From assembly GCF_022448905.1 (NCBI RefSeq), contig NZ_JAKVCW010000022.1:1-56908 (forward strand): DNA of 56,908 nt, written 5' to 3'. The stretch comes from Shimia sp. Lineage in GTDB: Bacteria; Pseudomonadota; Alphaproteobacteria; Rhodobacterales; Rhodobacteraceae. Made by a program: the position numbers and the translations under genes. Shown here piece by piece: positions 32,320-40,856 of the stretch; within the stretch, counting starts at the first letter, position 1; every line of letters begins with the position of its first letter. The notes under the pieces were generated by a model. It had not been told where the DNA came from, made no database searches, and saw nothing but the letters and a program-made list of their open reading frames with translations.

Positions 32320-33852
32320 ATTCCGTTGAAAAACTCTTCCTTGATCGGCTCCCAATTCGCTGATTCAATTCCTTTAGGGATTGGGGGATTTTGCGATGAT
32401 GGGACCGAAGCAGGAAGCGCAGGCGGCATTGTTCTACGAGTTCTCGCTGGAAGACCATGTCCCGCAAGACCACCTGCTGCGCTCGATAGATCGGTTTGTC
32501 GATCTTAGCGATATCCGCCTTTATCTTGCAGACTTTTATAGTCACACGGGTCGTCCTTCGGTCGATCCGGAGCTACTGATCCGCATGCTTTTGGTGGGCT
32601 ATTGTTTTGGCATTCGGTCTGAACGGCGGCTCTGTGAAGAAGTACATTTGAACCTTGCGTATCGCTGGTTTTGCCGCCTTGACCTGTCCACTCCGGTCCC
32701 CAACCATTCGACGTTCTCCAAGAACCGGCATGGTCGGTTCCGTGAGAGCGAGCTGTTGCGCCATCTGTTCGAGACAACTGTCGCCCGCTGCATCACGGAA
32801 GGTCTCGTAAGTGGTCAGCGCCTGGTCATTGATGCCAGTCTGATAGAGGCGGATGCCAACAAGCAGAACTCAACGCCTAAGGAAGATTGGAACGCATCAA
32901 ACGTCGATCCGACTGATGCGCCCCGTGCTGTGCGGGAATATCTCGACACACTGGATCAAGCTGCCTTCGGTGCCGCGAGCAAGGTACAACCGAAGTTCAC
33001 ATCCCATTCTGATCCAGCAAGTCAGTGGACAGCCGCCCGTAAAGGACCCGCTTTCTTTAGCTATTCCGACAACTACCTGATCGACACGGATCACGGTGTG
33101 ATTGTGGATGTCGAGGCCACCCGCTCAATCCGGCAGGCTGAGGTCGGATCAACAAAAACGATGCTGAAGCGAGTGAAAGCCAAGTTTGACCTGCATCCTG
33201 AACGTCTGATCGCGGACACAGCCTACGGCACCGCACCGATGCTGGGCTGGTTGGTCGACCGCAAGATAGCCCCGCATATTCCTGTGTTCGACAAGTCAGG
33301 GCGCAACGATGGCACCTGGACCCGCGCCGACTTCGAGTGGGATGCTGAAAACAATCAATACATCTGCCCGGAGGGCCACGCTCTGAAGCAGTTCCGACGA
33401 AATTATTCGGACCCGACCCGTGGCCCGACCGGAAAGGGCACCGCACGATATCGCGCATTGAAGCTGACCTGCCAAGCATGCCCATCTAAAGCGAAATGCT
33501 GTCCGAATGCAGACGCGCGCAAGATTACGCGCGAGGAACACGAGGACGCCCGCCAGGTTGCCCGCGATATCGCCAAGACCCCACAATACGACATCTCGAT
33601 GAAGCTCAGAAAGAAAGTGGAAATGCTCTTCGCGCACCTCAAACGCATACTCGGGCTGGGGCGGCTGCGATTACGAGGTCCATGCGGCGCAAACGACGAA
33701 TTCCTCCTCGCCGCCACCGCCCAAAACCTCAGAAAACTGGCCAAAATCTTTCCTGCACCGCAGAAAGCGCGAAAAGCCTGACCAGAAAGGCACTCGCGCG
33801 CAGACCAAAGCACCGATTTCTGCGGCAGCAATACGTTGTTTTTCAACAGAAT
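32320..33852 (+). mobile_element. IS1182-like insertion sequence
   Basis: About 1.53 kb with 15-bp imperfect terminal inverted repeats: ATTCCGTTGAAAAAC at 32320-32334, and the complement of ATTCTGTTGAAAAAC at 33838-33852 (one mismatch). It contains one transposase gene. No clear target duplication could be assigned by eye. Both flanks are dispersed-repeat sequence. Confidence 0.82.
32396..33781 (+). CDS. IS1182-family transposase
   Basis: A full-length 461-residue DDE transposase. The N-terminal dimer/DNA-binding block reads DHLLRSIDRFVDLS...RPSVDPELLIRMLLVGYCFGI. The catalytic region contains LVIDASLIEADANK (first Asp), RLIADTAYGT (second Asp) and a C-terminal KKVEMLFAHLKRILGLGRLRLRG with the Glu. 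A zinc-like CxxCxxxxxC (CQACPSKAKCC) lies between. The start at 32396 (MMGPKQEAQ) has a G-rich site upstream. No frameshift or stop, so the element may be active. Confidence 0.92.
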   Translation: MMGPKQEAQAALFYEFSLEDHVPQDHLLRSIDRFVDLSDIRLYLADFYSHTGRPSVDPELLIRMLLVGYCFGIRSERRLCEEVHLNLAYRWFCRLDLSTPVPNHSTFSKNRHGRFRESELLRHLFETTVARCITEGLVSGQRLVIDASLIEADANKQNSTPKEDWNASNVDPTDAPRAVREYLDTLDQAAFGAASKVQPKFTSHSDPASQWTAARKGPAFFSYSDNYLIDTDHGVIVDVEATRSIRQAEVGSTKTMLKRVKAKFDLHPERLIADTAYGTAPMLGWLVDRKIAPHIPVFDKSGRNDGTWTRADFEWDAENNQYICPEGHALKQFRRNYSDPTRGPTGKGTARYRALKLTCQACPSKAKCCPNADARKITREEHEDARQVARDIAKTPQYDISMKLRKKVEMLFAHLKRILGLGRLRLRGPCGANDEFLLAATAQNLRKLAKIFPAPQKARKA

Positions 33853-34184
33853 CGGCGGAAACCGGACTTTCGCTGCGCTCGGCGTCAATTGCAGCAACAC
33901 AAAAAACGGGCTTTAAAAAGTTTTGCTTTGGCCCAAAGCGGACCACTCTGCTCGCCGAAGCGCAGTTCAGATAACTGAACGTTGTTGATCAGACGAGCCT
34001 CCTACACGTAAAAAAAAATTTCCGATGGACATCGCGCATTAGTTGATAGGTTCTGTTGGCGCATCCTGGTGTAGTCATTTTGCTTGAAACAAGGGGTTCA
34101 ATTGATACGAGATATCAAAGGGCCTTCAGGTTCTTTTCACTAAGCTCTCGCTGAGACGTAAAAGATCAGTCTGCTATGGGCGCT
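33853..34184. other. gene-free right flank of the IS
   Basis: It contains ACCGGACTTTCGCTGCG and GCCCAAAGCGGAC, both shared with the repeat block near 48.5 kb, so it looks like the other half of the repeat split by the IS. GTTCAG-ATAA-CTGAAC at about 33966-33981 is a small hairpin without a T-run. No gene. Confidence 0.5.
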
Positions 34185-34745
34185 TCAACCGCCAAACGAG
34201 CCACTTCGAGACCCAAATCCACTGCGGGATGCTACTGTTGTGCGAGTTTGGATTCTTGGCGGTGCTATTACAACTTTGGGATTGTAGCGGGCGATGTTTG
34301 TCCGCGTGGTGCCGTAGCGTCCATTGTCCATATAGCGCACAAACCCACCGCCGGTTGTGTAGTACCGTCGACGATCCTTTTCACGATACACCGGACGCAC
34401 AAGATTGGAGACAACCTGACCCGCAATTGCTCCAGTTACGAGGTACCCCAGTGGCGACGGGGAGTAGTAGACAGGGGATGCGGACGACACTGCGGAGCAT
34501 TCCGACCGGCCGTGCTCTGATTCACAGAGGCTCATCGAATTATATCTGGGTGCGGTTGCATCATGGATGCGCAGACCTTCGGTCAATAGTGGCGCACAAT
34601 CGAGATCCGGCACAAACTCCGAGGACACGCATTCCGCCTCAGATTTGTACAGTTCACCTTCGGTATCTACCTCTTCTTCACAAGCCGCCAGAGCCAACGT
34701 TGCCGAAGCCATTGTCAATAATTTCACCGAGCGAGAGCGTTTCAT
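34185..34745 (-). CDS. DUF1190 lipoprotein (YgiB/YjfM-like)
   Basis: A 186-residue protein beginning MKRSRSVKLLTMASATLALAAC, a lipoprotein signal with the Cys at 22. The mature part has repeated Cys positions (AECVSSEF, LDCAPLL, SLCESEHGRSEC) and a C-terminus rich in Arg, Ser and Gly (SRSGFGSRSGSFGG). This matches DUF1190 proteins such as YgiB and YjfM. It is the distal gene of the yjf-like minus-strand set. Its function is unknown; it would be a periplasm-facing lipoprotein. Confidence 0.82.
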   Translation of the reverse strand: MKRSRSVKLLTMASATLALAACEEEVDTEGELYKSEAECVSSEFVPDLDCAPLLTEGLRIHDATAPRYNSMSLCESEHGRSECSAVSSASPVYYSPSPLGYLVTGAIAGQVVSNLVRPVYREKDRRRYYTTGGGFVRYMDNGRYGTTRTNIARYNPKVVIAPPRIQTRTTVASRSGFGSRSGSFGG

Positions 34746-34768
34746 GGCTAAATTCTCTTTGTTTTCAA

Positions 34769-35179
34769 TCAGTAGGTCATGCAGGCTGCGTTGAGCAATC
34801 CAACAGTGACAGAAAGACCAGCCAACTTGATGCTGACAGCGATTTCACCTTTGCTTATCCGCTCCGAAACCAAGGGATAGAAACGTCGGAAAACCAGAAA
34901 CACCAAAAGCTGAGCCATGCCAGCGACGAGCCCCCACACAATGAAGTCCACCAAATTGACAGAGTTTGCCGCTGCGCTGGCCAATGGAATTGAGAAGCCC
35001 ACAAAGGCGGCGCTCAGCACCACAGATGCAGCGGCATTGTTGTCTTTGATAAGGGCAATCTCGTCGTTGGGTGTGAGCCGCATGTAGATGGACATAAAGA
35101 GCATCAGAAGGAACAGAGCAGTCCCAAAATACATCAAGAAAGGCACAAGACCTGAAAGTGTTGCAATGATTATTGTCAT
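34769..35179 (-). CDS. DUF350 membrane protein (YjfL-like)
   Basis: A 136-residue protein with four predicted membrane helices (FLMYFGTALFLLMLFMSIYM; NAAASVVLSAAFVGFSIPLA; LVDFIVWGLVAGMAQLLVFL; KLAGLSVTVGLLNAACM). The conserved NDEIALIKDNN between the first two helices is characteristic of DUF350/YjfL. Its role is unknown. It lies 13 bp after the DUF2491 gene. Confidence 0.85.
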   Translation of the reverse strand: MTIIIATLSGLVPFLMYFGTALFLLMLFMSIYMRLTPNDEIALIKDNNAAASVVLSAAFVGFSIPLASAAANSVNLVDFIVWGLVAGMAQLLVFLVFRRFYPLVSERISKGEIAVSIKLAGLSVTVGLLNAACMTY

Positions 35180-35192
35180 CTCGGTTTCCTTA

Positions 35193-35837
35193 TTAAGTCA
35201 ATAGTGCGTGCTGGGGGATGGCACGGCCAATTAGGAAAGACGCAGCGCGTTCGCCGTCCTCGGGCTCCTCAAGGTTGACCAAAAGCATCTCATCTGTGCC
35301 GTCACTCAGTCCCCGCCCGAAAAGCATCGCTGTTTGATAGATTTTGTTGCTTGTCTCAGCACCGTCGGTGTCATGAATGTCTTCGATGTAGCCCATTGGT
35401 GCTTCGTCTTCTGGCGTGTGATCAAACCAGACGCGCGAATATTCAGTCGTTTCTGTTCCAGAAGGCAGAGCAAAGCTGGCCTTGCGTATCGCCGTCTTTA
35501 ATTTGTTCCAATCTTCATTTTTGGACAGGTACCGAACGTCAAACGCATACCATAGGACGATTTCGTCGATCCGCGTGTCTTTGTGTCCGTCGCCGCCCTG
35601 AACCTGCAGCAAAAAACGATCATCATTTGGATAGAACCGATGCAAAAAAGATTGCTCCCCCAAATCAACAATACCTTGAGCAACGATTTGCAAATCGCTC
35701 TCAGGGGCAACAAGCAATGCGTCTTCGGGGATCAACTTTCGTTCCACGACATCAACTGTGAAGGTCCGGCCCAAAGTGAGGTTGGCCACCTCGGGAAGGG
35801 TTTTGTTGGGCGTTCGATTAAACAGTGATCGAAACAT
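35193..35837 (-). CDS. DUF2491 protein (YjfK-like)
   Basis: A 214-residue soluble protein, acidic, with FLHRFYPNDDRFLLQVQGG and the C-terminal block YQTAMLFGRGLSDGTDEMLL. This pattern and the neighbours identify DUF2491/YjfK. The start at 35837 has GGAGG 5 bases upstream. It overlaps the end of the K+ channel gene by 20 bp, so the two are translationally coupled. No catalytic motif is seen. Confidence 0.8.
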   Translation of the reverse strand: MFRSLFNRTPNKTLPEVANLTLGRTFTVDVVERKLIPEDALLVAPESDLQIVAQGIVDLGEQSFLHRFYPNDDRFLLQVQGGDGHKDTRIDEIVLWYAFDVRYLSKNEDWNKLKTAIRKASFALPSGTETTEYSRVWFDHTPEDEAPMGYIEDIHDTDGAETSNKIYQTAMLFGRGLSDGTDEMLLVNLEEPEDGERAASFLIGRAIPQHALLT

Positions 35838-36915
35838 GTGCGCCTCCGAAACCGCCGGCAATTTGTTGCGCGGACAGACGTTTCTGACAGAGATAGAAAA
35901 ATGCGCTACCTTCCTTTACCAAAGGCGGAAATGGGGCAAATTCGAAGTCGTGACCTCCGTCTTGTGAGACACAGATGAGAGTTGCCTCAGACGCGTCAAG
36001 CGCCAATTTTAGTGCGGATGTGTCGGTTTGTTCATTGACCGTGGCTGAATAAATCGTTGCGCCGACGTTGGCTGCAGAAAGCGCTTTGAGTACCTTGCCC
36101 GCTCCAGGGTCCTGAGCCGCTCGCACCAAGGCTTCTGAGGCGTTGGAAACAATTGCCTCCAGTCCAGCCAGTTTCGCCGCGCGCCGCGCCGTATCCCGAT
36201 CGTCAAAGAATGCAGCGATGTGCAGCCTCTCGTTTAGTTCACGTATCGCCAAACACGTGTTGAATGTTTCTGCATCTGACCCGGCATAAACCATGACTTT
36301 TTCGGCCTCCGCAATCGCCGCGCGCTTCAGAGATGACAATGCGTCCAGGCGATCAGACTTCACCAATTTGATGCCTTCTGGCAGATCCACGTCGGAGTTC
36401 TTTGTCAGCAACACGATGTCCTTGTCGCCGTCTTGCCCAGCAATCAGGTTTTCGATCATGACGGGTGTGTGATCTCGGTGATACCCCACAATAACGGTGG
36501 CACCTTTGAGTTTATCGTAGCTCCCAAGTCCATCGGCCATTCGCCTGATCCTTTCTACCATGCCACCGGCAAGCCGCCCAAGAAATGCCGAAAAAACCAA
36601 CAGTGCTCCGGGGAAGAACCAGAACGCAGCAATCAATCGCCCCGCTTGGGTCTGCGGCGACATATCCCCATACCCCACCGTCGATGCCGTGGTGGCTGCG
36701 AAGTAAATGTATGTCGTGAGACTTTCGGTGATTTCCGTTTCGCCAGCAAACCGAAACAAGATCCACGAAATCGCAAAAAAAGCAGCTGTGAACAGGCTAA
36801 GAAGCCACCATTTCAAATCAAGCAGCTCGCTGTAAATGCGGGAAATTATTCTTGTAAGTATTGGCACTTTGTACGGTCTGATGTTCTGCTGTTCGGATAC
36901 TTGTGTCAAAATCAT
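35818..36915 (-). CDS. two-TM potassium channel with RCK/TrkA-N domain
   Basis: A 365-residue channel subunit. Two hydrophobic helices flank the selectivity filter TASTVGYGDM (about residue 78). After residue 135 comes a Rossmann-type regulatory domain (KGATVIVGYHRDHTPVMIENLI), then a second half with an ending rich in Gly and His. It should form a tetramer gating K+ under control of a nucleotide or redox ligand. It is the first gene of the minus-strand yjf-like set, divergent from DUF2170. E. coli yjf lacks such a channel. Confidence 0.88.
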   Translation of the reverse strand: MILTQVSEQQNIRPYKVPILTRIISRIYSELLDLKWWLLSLFTAAFFAISWILFRFAGETEITESLTTYIYFAATTASTVGYGDMSPQTQAGRLIAAFWFFPGALLVFSAFLGRLAGGMVERIRRMADGLGSYDKLKGATVIVGYHRDHTPVMIENLIAGQDGDKDIVLLTKNSDVDLPEGIKLVKSDRLDALSSLKRAAIAEAEKVMVYAGSDAETFNTCLAIRELNERLHIAAFFDDRDTARRAAKLAGLEAIVSNASEALVRAAQDPGAGKVLKALSAANVGATIYSATVNEQTDTSALKLALDASEATLICVSQDGGHDFEFAPFPPLVKEGSAFFYLCQKRLSAQQIAGGFGGAHVSITV

Positions 36916-36973
36916 CGACTGTCAAACACTTATAGGTGGTGTTTGGCCTTGAAAGTCCCTTCGCCCGTTCTTA

Positions 36974-37023
36974 CCCATATGACTGGAATAAATGCGTTCC
37001 CATATGACTGGAATAAATGCGTT
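36974..37023 (+). repeat. perfect 25-bp tandem duplication in a divergent promoter
   Basis: Two identical, directly adjacent 25-bp units (36974-36998 and 36999-37023), each containing CCCATATGACTGGAA and ending GCGTT. They lie between the channel gene and DUF2170, ending 12 bp before the DUF2170 start codon and next to its ribosome-binding site. Confidence 0.92.
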
Positions 37024-37035
37024 TTGAGGGGCCCC

Positions 37036-37479
37036 ATGAATAACTCAGTAGACTTATGGACAACTCAGTCTTTGGTTGCGGCAATAACTGAGCTGGGGGA
37101 GGCTTCAGGACTGTCCTGCACCCCGGTTGAGGGCTCCGACGTGATTGAAGTCACTCACGGATCTGCTGGCGATCTTGTCTTGCATGTAGCCGTCAGCGAC
37201 ACGCAAATTTTGACGTCAGCAATCTTATGGCCGCGCAGCGCGCAGGAGGATCCAGCGGCGTTTGAATCTATGATGCTTAGAACGCATAAGACCCTGCTGC
37301 CTCTGTGCGCACTCAGTATTGACGTCGTTGACGGGGAAGACGTCTACGAATTGTTTGGTGCTGTGTCCCGCTCCGCGTCGTTGACAGAAATTCTGGAAGA
37401 GTTTTCAGCGATTGCCGAAAGTGCTTTGGAATTGGCGAAAGACATCGGCCCCCGTTCAACCGAAGGAGATACGGTATGA
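37036..37479 (+). CDS. DUF2170 protein (YjfI-like)
   Basis: A 147-residue acidic soluble protein (MNNSVDLWTTQSLVAAITEL...; LPLCALSIDVVDGEDVYELFGAVS...SLTEILEEFSAIAESALELA). Size, composition and place before a PspA gene fit YjfI/DUF2170. The start at 37036 has GAGGGG just upstream. An open frame runs back to 36433, but it is antisense to the channel gene. The stop overlaps the PspA start. Confidence 0.8.
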   Translation: MNNSVDLWTTQSLVAAITELGEASGLSCTPVEGSDVIEVTHGSAGDLVLHVAVSDTQILTSAILWPRSAQEDPAAFESMMLRTHKTLLPLCALSIDVVDGEDVYELFGAVSRSASLTEILEEFSAIAESALELAKDIGPRSTEGDTV

Positions 37480-38147
37480 GCATTTGGAAAAAACTGGTCA
37501 CTGCAGTAAAAGGGGGCGCCAACGAAGCCGCCGAAGCTGTGGTCGATGCCAACCTGATGCGCATTCTGGACCAGGAAATGCGGGAAGCCAAAGACGCAAT
37601 TTCCAAGGCGAGAGATGAAAAATCCCGCATGGTTGCCAATCGCATGACCAAGGAAAAATCCGTGTCTGAGTTGATGGCCGAAATTGAGCGCCGCACCAAC
37701 GCCGCAAGAACGGCCAAACAACAAGGCGACGAGCCTCTGGCGGTTGAAATCATCGAGAGCGTTTTGAAACTGCGCGACAAAGCGGAAACCGAACAGGGCC
37801 TCGCGGATCAGTATCGGCAGACCGAGGACGGCATGGACGCCGCGCTGAAACAATCTCAATCCCGGATCGAGACTTTACAGCGCAAAATCGAAGCCGCAAA
37901 AGCCAATGAGGCCTTGATTGCAGCCCAAAAAGCGGCCGCTGTCGGCACCTCGGCATCCTCTGATCGGATGTCCAATGCCATGGCAAGCCTCGAACGCCTG
38001 GAAGAGCGACAGGCCCATCAGCAGGCCATGCTTGCGGCTGCCGACGAAGAGGTGAAGCTGGTGTCCGGGGAAGCGCTGGAAGACAAAATCAAAGCTTTGG
38101 AAAATCCAGCACGCAATGACGTGCAAGCTCTATTGGCAAAGCTCTAA
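37476..38147 (+). CDS. PspA/IM30 family protein (YjfJ-like)
   Basis: A 223-residue, almost wholly helical coiled-coil protein. It opens with a short amphipathic segment (MSIWKKLVTAVKGGANEAAEA), followed by DANLMRILDQEMREAKDAISKARDEK, the usual PspA/IM30 signature. Such ESCRT-III-like proteins polymerise on the inner membrane and repair it under stress. The ATG overlaps the DUF2170 stop, and the ATP-grasp gene follows at 6 bp. Confidence 0.9.
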   Translation: MSIWKKLVTAVKGGANEAAEAVVDANLMRILDQEMREAKDAISKARDEKSRMVANRMTKEKSVSELMAEIERRTNAARTAKQQGDEPLAVEIIESVLKLRDKAETEQGLADQYRQTEDGMDAALKQSQSRIETLQRKIEAAKANEALIAAQKAAAVGTSASSDRMSNAMASLERLEERQAHQQAMLAAADEEVKLVSGEALEDKIKALENPARNDVQALLAKL

Positions 38148-38153
38148 CCACAA

Positions 38154-39317
38154 ATGGAGCGCGTCGCATTACCGGAACGTCCAGGCTGGAAGGCCCTGGC
38201 CGAAAAACTGGGCTTTGGGTTTCACTCAATGTACGGCGCGCCGTATTGGGATGAGAGCCGCGCCTACTGCTTTTCGCTGTCCGAGATCGAGAATGACATC
38301 GAAGACCCGACAACCGAGCTTTGGCAGATGTGCCTTGAACTTGTCGCGCATGTCGTAGCGGATTCAGCTCTGATGGAAAGGCTGGCCATTCCTCAGGCTT
38401 ACCACGCGTGGATCAAAGAGAGTTGGCTGCGAAGCGATCCATCTTTGTATGGCCGGTTTGATTTTCATTATGACGGCACTGGACCGGCGAAGATGTTGGA
38501 GTTCAACGCCGACACGCCAACGGCCCTTTATGAAACGGGCTTTTTCCAGTGGGTCTGGCTGGAGCAGCAGATTCAGGCCGGCGTGCTGTCAGACGACACC
38601 GATCAGTTCAACTCGGTGCAAGATGCGCTCATTGAGCGGTTGCAGCAGATGTTTGCGCCAGGGTACCGCCTCCACTTTTCGAGCGTAAAAAATCTTGAAG
38701 AAGAGCGCGCAACAGTGAGGTATTTGGAAGACTGTGCCAAGCAGGCGGGCTTGGAGCCAAAGTTTGTCGCCATCGAGGACATTGGCATCGATCATCAAGG
38801 GCGATTTGCAGATGACGATGACTATGTGATCGACACAATTTTCAAACTTTACCCGTGGGAAGACATGTTACGCGAGCGCTTTGGTCCGGCGCTTCTGACA
38901 GCGCCACAGAAATGGCTGGAGCCGCCTTGGAAGGCCATTTTGTCGAACAAGGGAATACTGCCGCTGCTCTGGGAGATGTTCCCGGATCATCCAAACCTTC
39001 TCCCCAGCTGGTTTGCCGATGACGTGCCCATATGGGTCAAAGAGACCGCCCACGTTCAGAAGCCTCTGTTTAGCAGGGAAGGCGCCAACATCAGAGTGGT
39101 CAGGCCGGGCCGACCGATTTTGGAAACTGAGGGGCAATACGGCGCGGAAGGTAGCATTGTGCAAGCCTATCACCCCCCAGCCCGTTTTGGCGCGGACCAC
39201 ATGATGATTGGGTCTTGGGTGATAGGCGGCAATACCTGTGGACTGTGCATCCGCGAGGACAGTTCCGAAGTAACGCAGGATTTGTCCCGGTTTGTGCCAC
39301 ATTTTATTCAGGCATGA
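38154..39317 (+). CDS. glutathionylspermidine-synthase-like ATP-grasp ligase (YjfC-like)
   Basis: A 387-residue ATP-grasp enzyme of the GSP_synth family. Landmarks are RPGWKALAEKLGFGFHSMYG, YGRFDFHYDGTGPAKMLEFNADTPTALYETG and KAILSNKGILPLLWEMFP, then VKETAHVQKPLFSREGANIRV and the closing GGNTCGLCIREDSSEVT. The N-terminal amidase of Gsp synthetase is absent. It would form an amide between a peptide or glutathione-like acid and an amine; the substrates are unknown. It ends the plus-strand DUF2170–PspA–ligase unit. Confidence 0.87.
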   Translation: MERVALPERPGWKALAEKLGFGFHSMYGAPYWDESRAYCFSLSEIENDIEDPTTELWQMCLELVAHVVADSALMERLAIPQAYHAWIKESWLRSDPSLYGRFDFHYDGTGPAKMLEFNADTPTALYETGFFQWVWLEQQIQAGVLSDDTDQFNSVQDALIERLQQMFAPGYRLHFSSVKNLEEERATVRYLEDCAKQAGLEPKFVAIEDIGIDHQGRFADDDDYVIDTIFKLYPWEDMLRERFGPALLTAPQKWLEPPWKAILSNKGILPLLWEMFPDHPNLLPSWFADDVPIWVKETAHVQKPLFSREGANIRVVRPGRPILETEGQYGAEGSIVQAYHPPARFGADHMMIGSWVIGGNTCGLCIREDSSEVTQDLSRFVPHFIQA

Positions 39318-39614
39318 CAAACGGCACAATGGTACCATGTCCGCTTTGGGTTGTAGATCGGCCTTTTGACGAGTTTTCGCCAATGTCAGCTTTGGGCCGG
39401 AAGCAGAAACTTTTAAAAGGGCGGCGAGCCGATGTTCACGGCGCTTGTCCGGCAAGGCTGGTCGCGCTGTTCCACAGCGCGGTCTCAAAAGATTGCGAAT
39501 CTGCCAGATCTCATTTTTGTTTTAATTGAGAAGTGAGCCCGAGATTTACATCCTGACGATCGAGTTAATAACGTCACAAATGTAACAATTCGTTGCAGTG
39601 AGGGCGCTCGGATC
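39318..39614. other. gap between convergent genes
   Basis: No gene is seen. 39380-39500 looks like decayed intergenic repeat. A TGTAAC-N5-GTTGCA dyad at about 39582-39598 sits between two gene ends and has no promoter role I can support. Confidence 0.4.
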
Positions 39615-40661
39615 TTAAGTATCCGGCCCCACCTCCGACAACAGATTTTCCTTAACTAATATCTCGATGCGGATCTGTTCCTGCGATTTCAGCACCGAAC
39701 GACCATCAACACCAGCCCTCAACAATCTTACCGCACTGCGTACCAGATGGCCTGGATTTTGAACAATCAGTGCATCAAGTTCACCAGACATAAGGCCTTT
39801 TCGGGTACGGTCGGTCAATTCATGTGCGAGTATTATCGGCTTTGATTGTAGTTTGGTGTCGGACAATCCTGCCAACGGCGCGCGCGCCTCTGAACTCATG
39901 ATGTAAATTGCGACAATGTCGGCGTTTTTTTTAATAGCCGTAGCAATGACAGATTTTGCGCGCTCTTTATCGCCGTAGGTCTCCATGGATGGCAGGGCCG
40001 TAAGGTTCGGGAAATCGGTTGTCAGAACCTCATCAAGCCCGAAGCGGCGTTCAAGACTGTCACGGGCGTTCATGGTTTCGGTGACAATCATTACCTTGCC
40101 CTGACGGCCAGTACAAAACCGGCCAATCAGACGCGCGGCGGTGGCTCCCGCTGCCCGGTTATCGATGCCGACAAAGTCTAGGCCGGACATGTCTTGTTGA
40201 CCGGAAATCAAGTGCACAACCTGTATGCCCCTTTCTTTCAGCCGAATGGCAGCATCGCGAACCTGTGGCGATTCCGGGGCCATAAGGGCGATACCATCGA
40301 CATCTTCGGGGATGATGGCGTCGAGCGCCCTCGTGATTTCATGCGGGTCGTTTTGAGAAATGCTCTGATAGCGCAGATCCATGCCTTCGGCCTTGAGCGC
40401 GGCATCCGCCTCCTCGATATGACTGCTAAGCTCTGATACGAACAGGTCTCCGTGCCTCGGCAGCAGGAAAAGAAAGCGATATTGCTTGCTTTTTGCCAGG
40501 TTGGCTGCGGACAGGTTACGCACAAATCCTATCCGTTCGATTGCTTCGTTGACCGCATCCACTGTTTTTTTTCTAACACCGGATCGCCCGTTTAATACGC
40601 GATCGACCGATGCCAGGCTGACGCCGGCAGCAACTGCTAAGTCTTTGGTAGTTGGTCGCAT
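39615..40661 (-). CDS. LacI-family transcriptional regulator
   Basis: A 348-residue repressor. The N-terminal helix-turn-helix TTKDLAVAAGVSLASVDRVLNG is the LacI type (residues 4-25), with a hinge helix. A periplasmic-binding-like sensor domain follows (FVGIDNRAAGATAARLIG), which binds a sugar or polyol. It is divergent from a carbohydrate ABC operon and 79-124 bp from two strong palindromes, which are very likely its operators. The inducer is probably the transported sugar or its phosphate. Confidence 0.9.
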   Translation of the reverse strand: MRPTTKDLAVAAGVSLASVDRVLNGRSGVRKKTVDAVNEAIERIGFVRNLSAANLAKSKQYRFLFLLPRHGDLFVSELSSHIEEADAALKAEGMDLRYQSISQNDPHEITRALDAIIPEDVDGIALMAPESPQVRDAAIRLKERGIQVVHLISGQQDMSGLDFVGIDNRAAGATAARLIGRFCTGRQGKVMIVTETMNARDSLERRFGLDEVLTTDFPNLTALPSMETYGDKERAKSVIATAIKKNADIVAIYIMSSEARAPLAGLSDTKLQSKPIILAHELTDRTRKGLMSGELDALIVQNPGHLVRSAVRLLRAGVDGRSVLKSQEQIRIEILVKENLLSEVGPDT

Positions 40662-40740
40662 TTTCAAAGCATTTCACTCGATCTACGCCACTTGGGGCGA
40701 GGTCGACATTGGCCTGAATTTTAATCAAGCGCAACCGTTC

Positions 40741-40756
40741 TGAGGTACGCGCCTCA
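40741..40756. promoter_or_regulatory. LacI operator candidate 1
   Basis: TGAGGTACGCGCCTCA is a near-perfect palindrome (TGAGG-N6-CCTCA) between the LacI gene and the ABC operon. Confidence 0.75.
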
Positions 40757-40770
40757 AAAAAAGCTTGATC

Positions 40771-40786
40771 TGAGGTACGTACCTCA
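40771..40786. promoter_or_regulatory. LacI operator candidate 2
   Basis: TGAGGTACGTACCTCA is a perfect 16-bp palindrome. Its centre is 30 bp from the first site, about three helical turns, so two dimers would bind the same face. It ends 70 bp before the binding-protein start. Confidence 0.8.
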
Positions 40787-40856
40787 AGTACCACTGAGGG
40801 CATTCGATGAGTCGCGATCGAAGGCGCTGCGACGAATGAATAGGGAGGACTAAGGA

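Noticed and set aside
33966..33981. Hairpin after the IS as a terminator
   Set aside because: Short AT-containing stem without a following T-run.
36974..37023. Possible CRISPR fragment
   Set aside because: Only two directly adjacent identical units without spacers; it is a tandem duplication.
36433..37035. Long 5' extension of the DUF2170 frame
   Set aside because: Antisense to the potassium channel gene and crosses the promoter and tandem repeat; the ATG at 37036 has a ribosome-binding site.
39582..39598. TGTAAC-N5-GTTGCA dyad as a third Zur site
   Set aside because: It lies between two convergent gene ends and its spacing differs from the two promoter sites.
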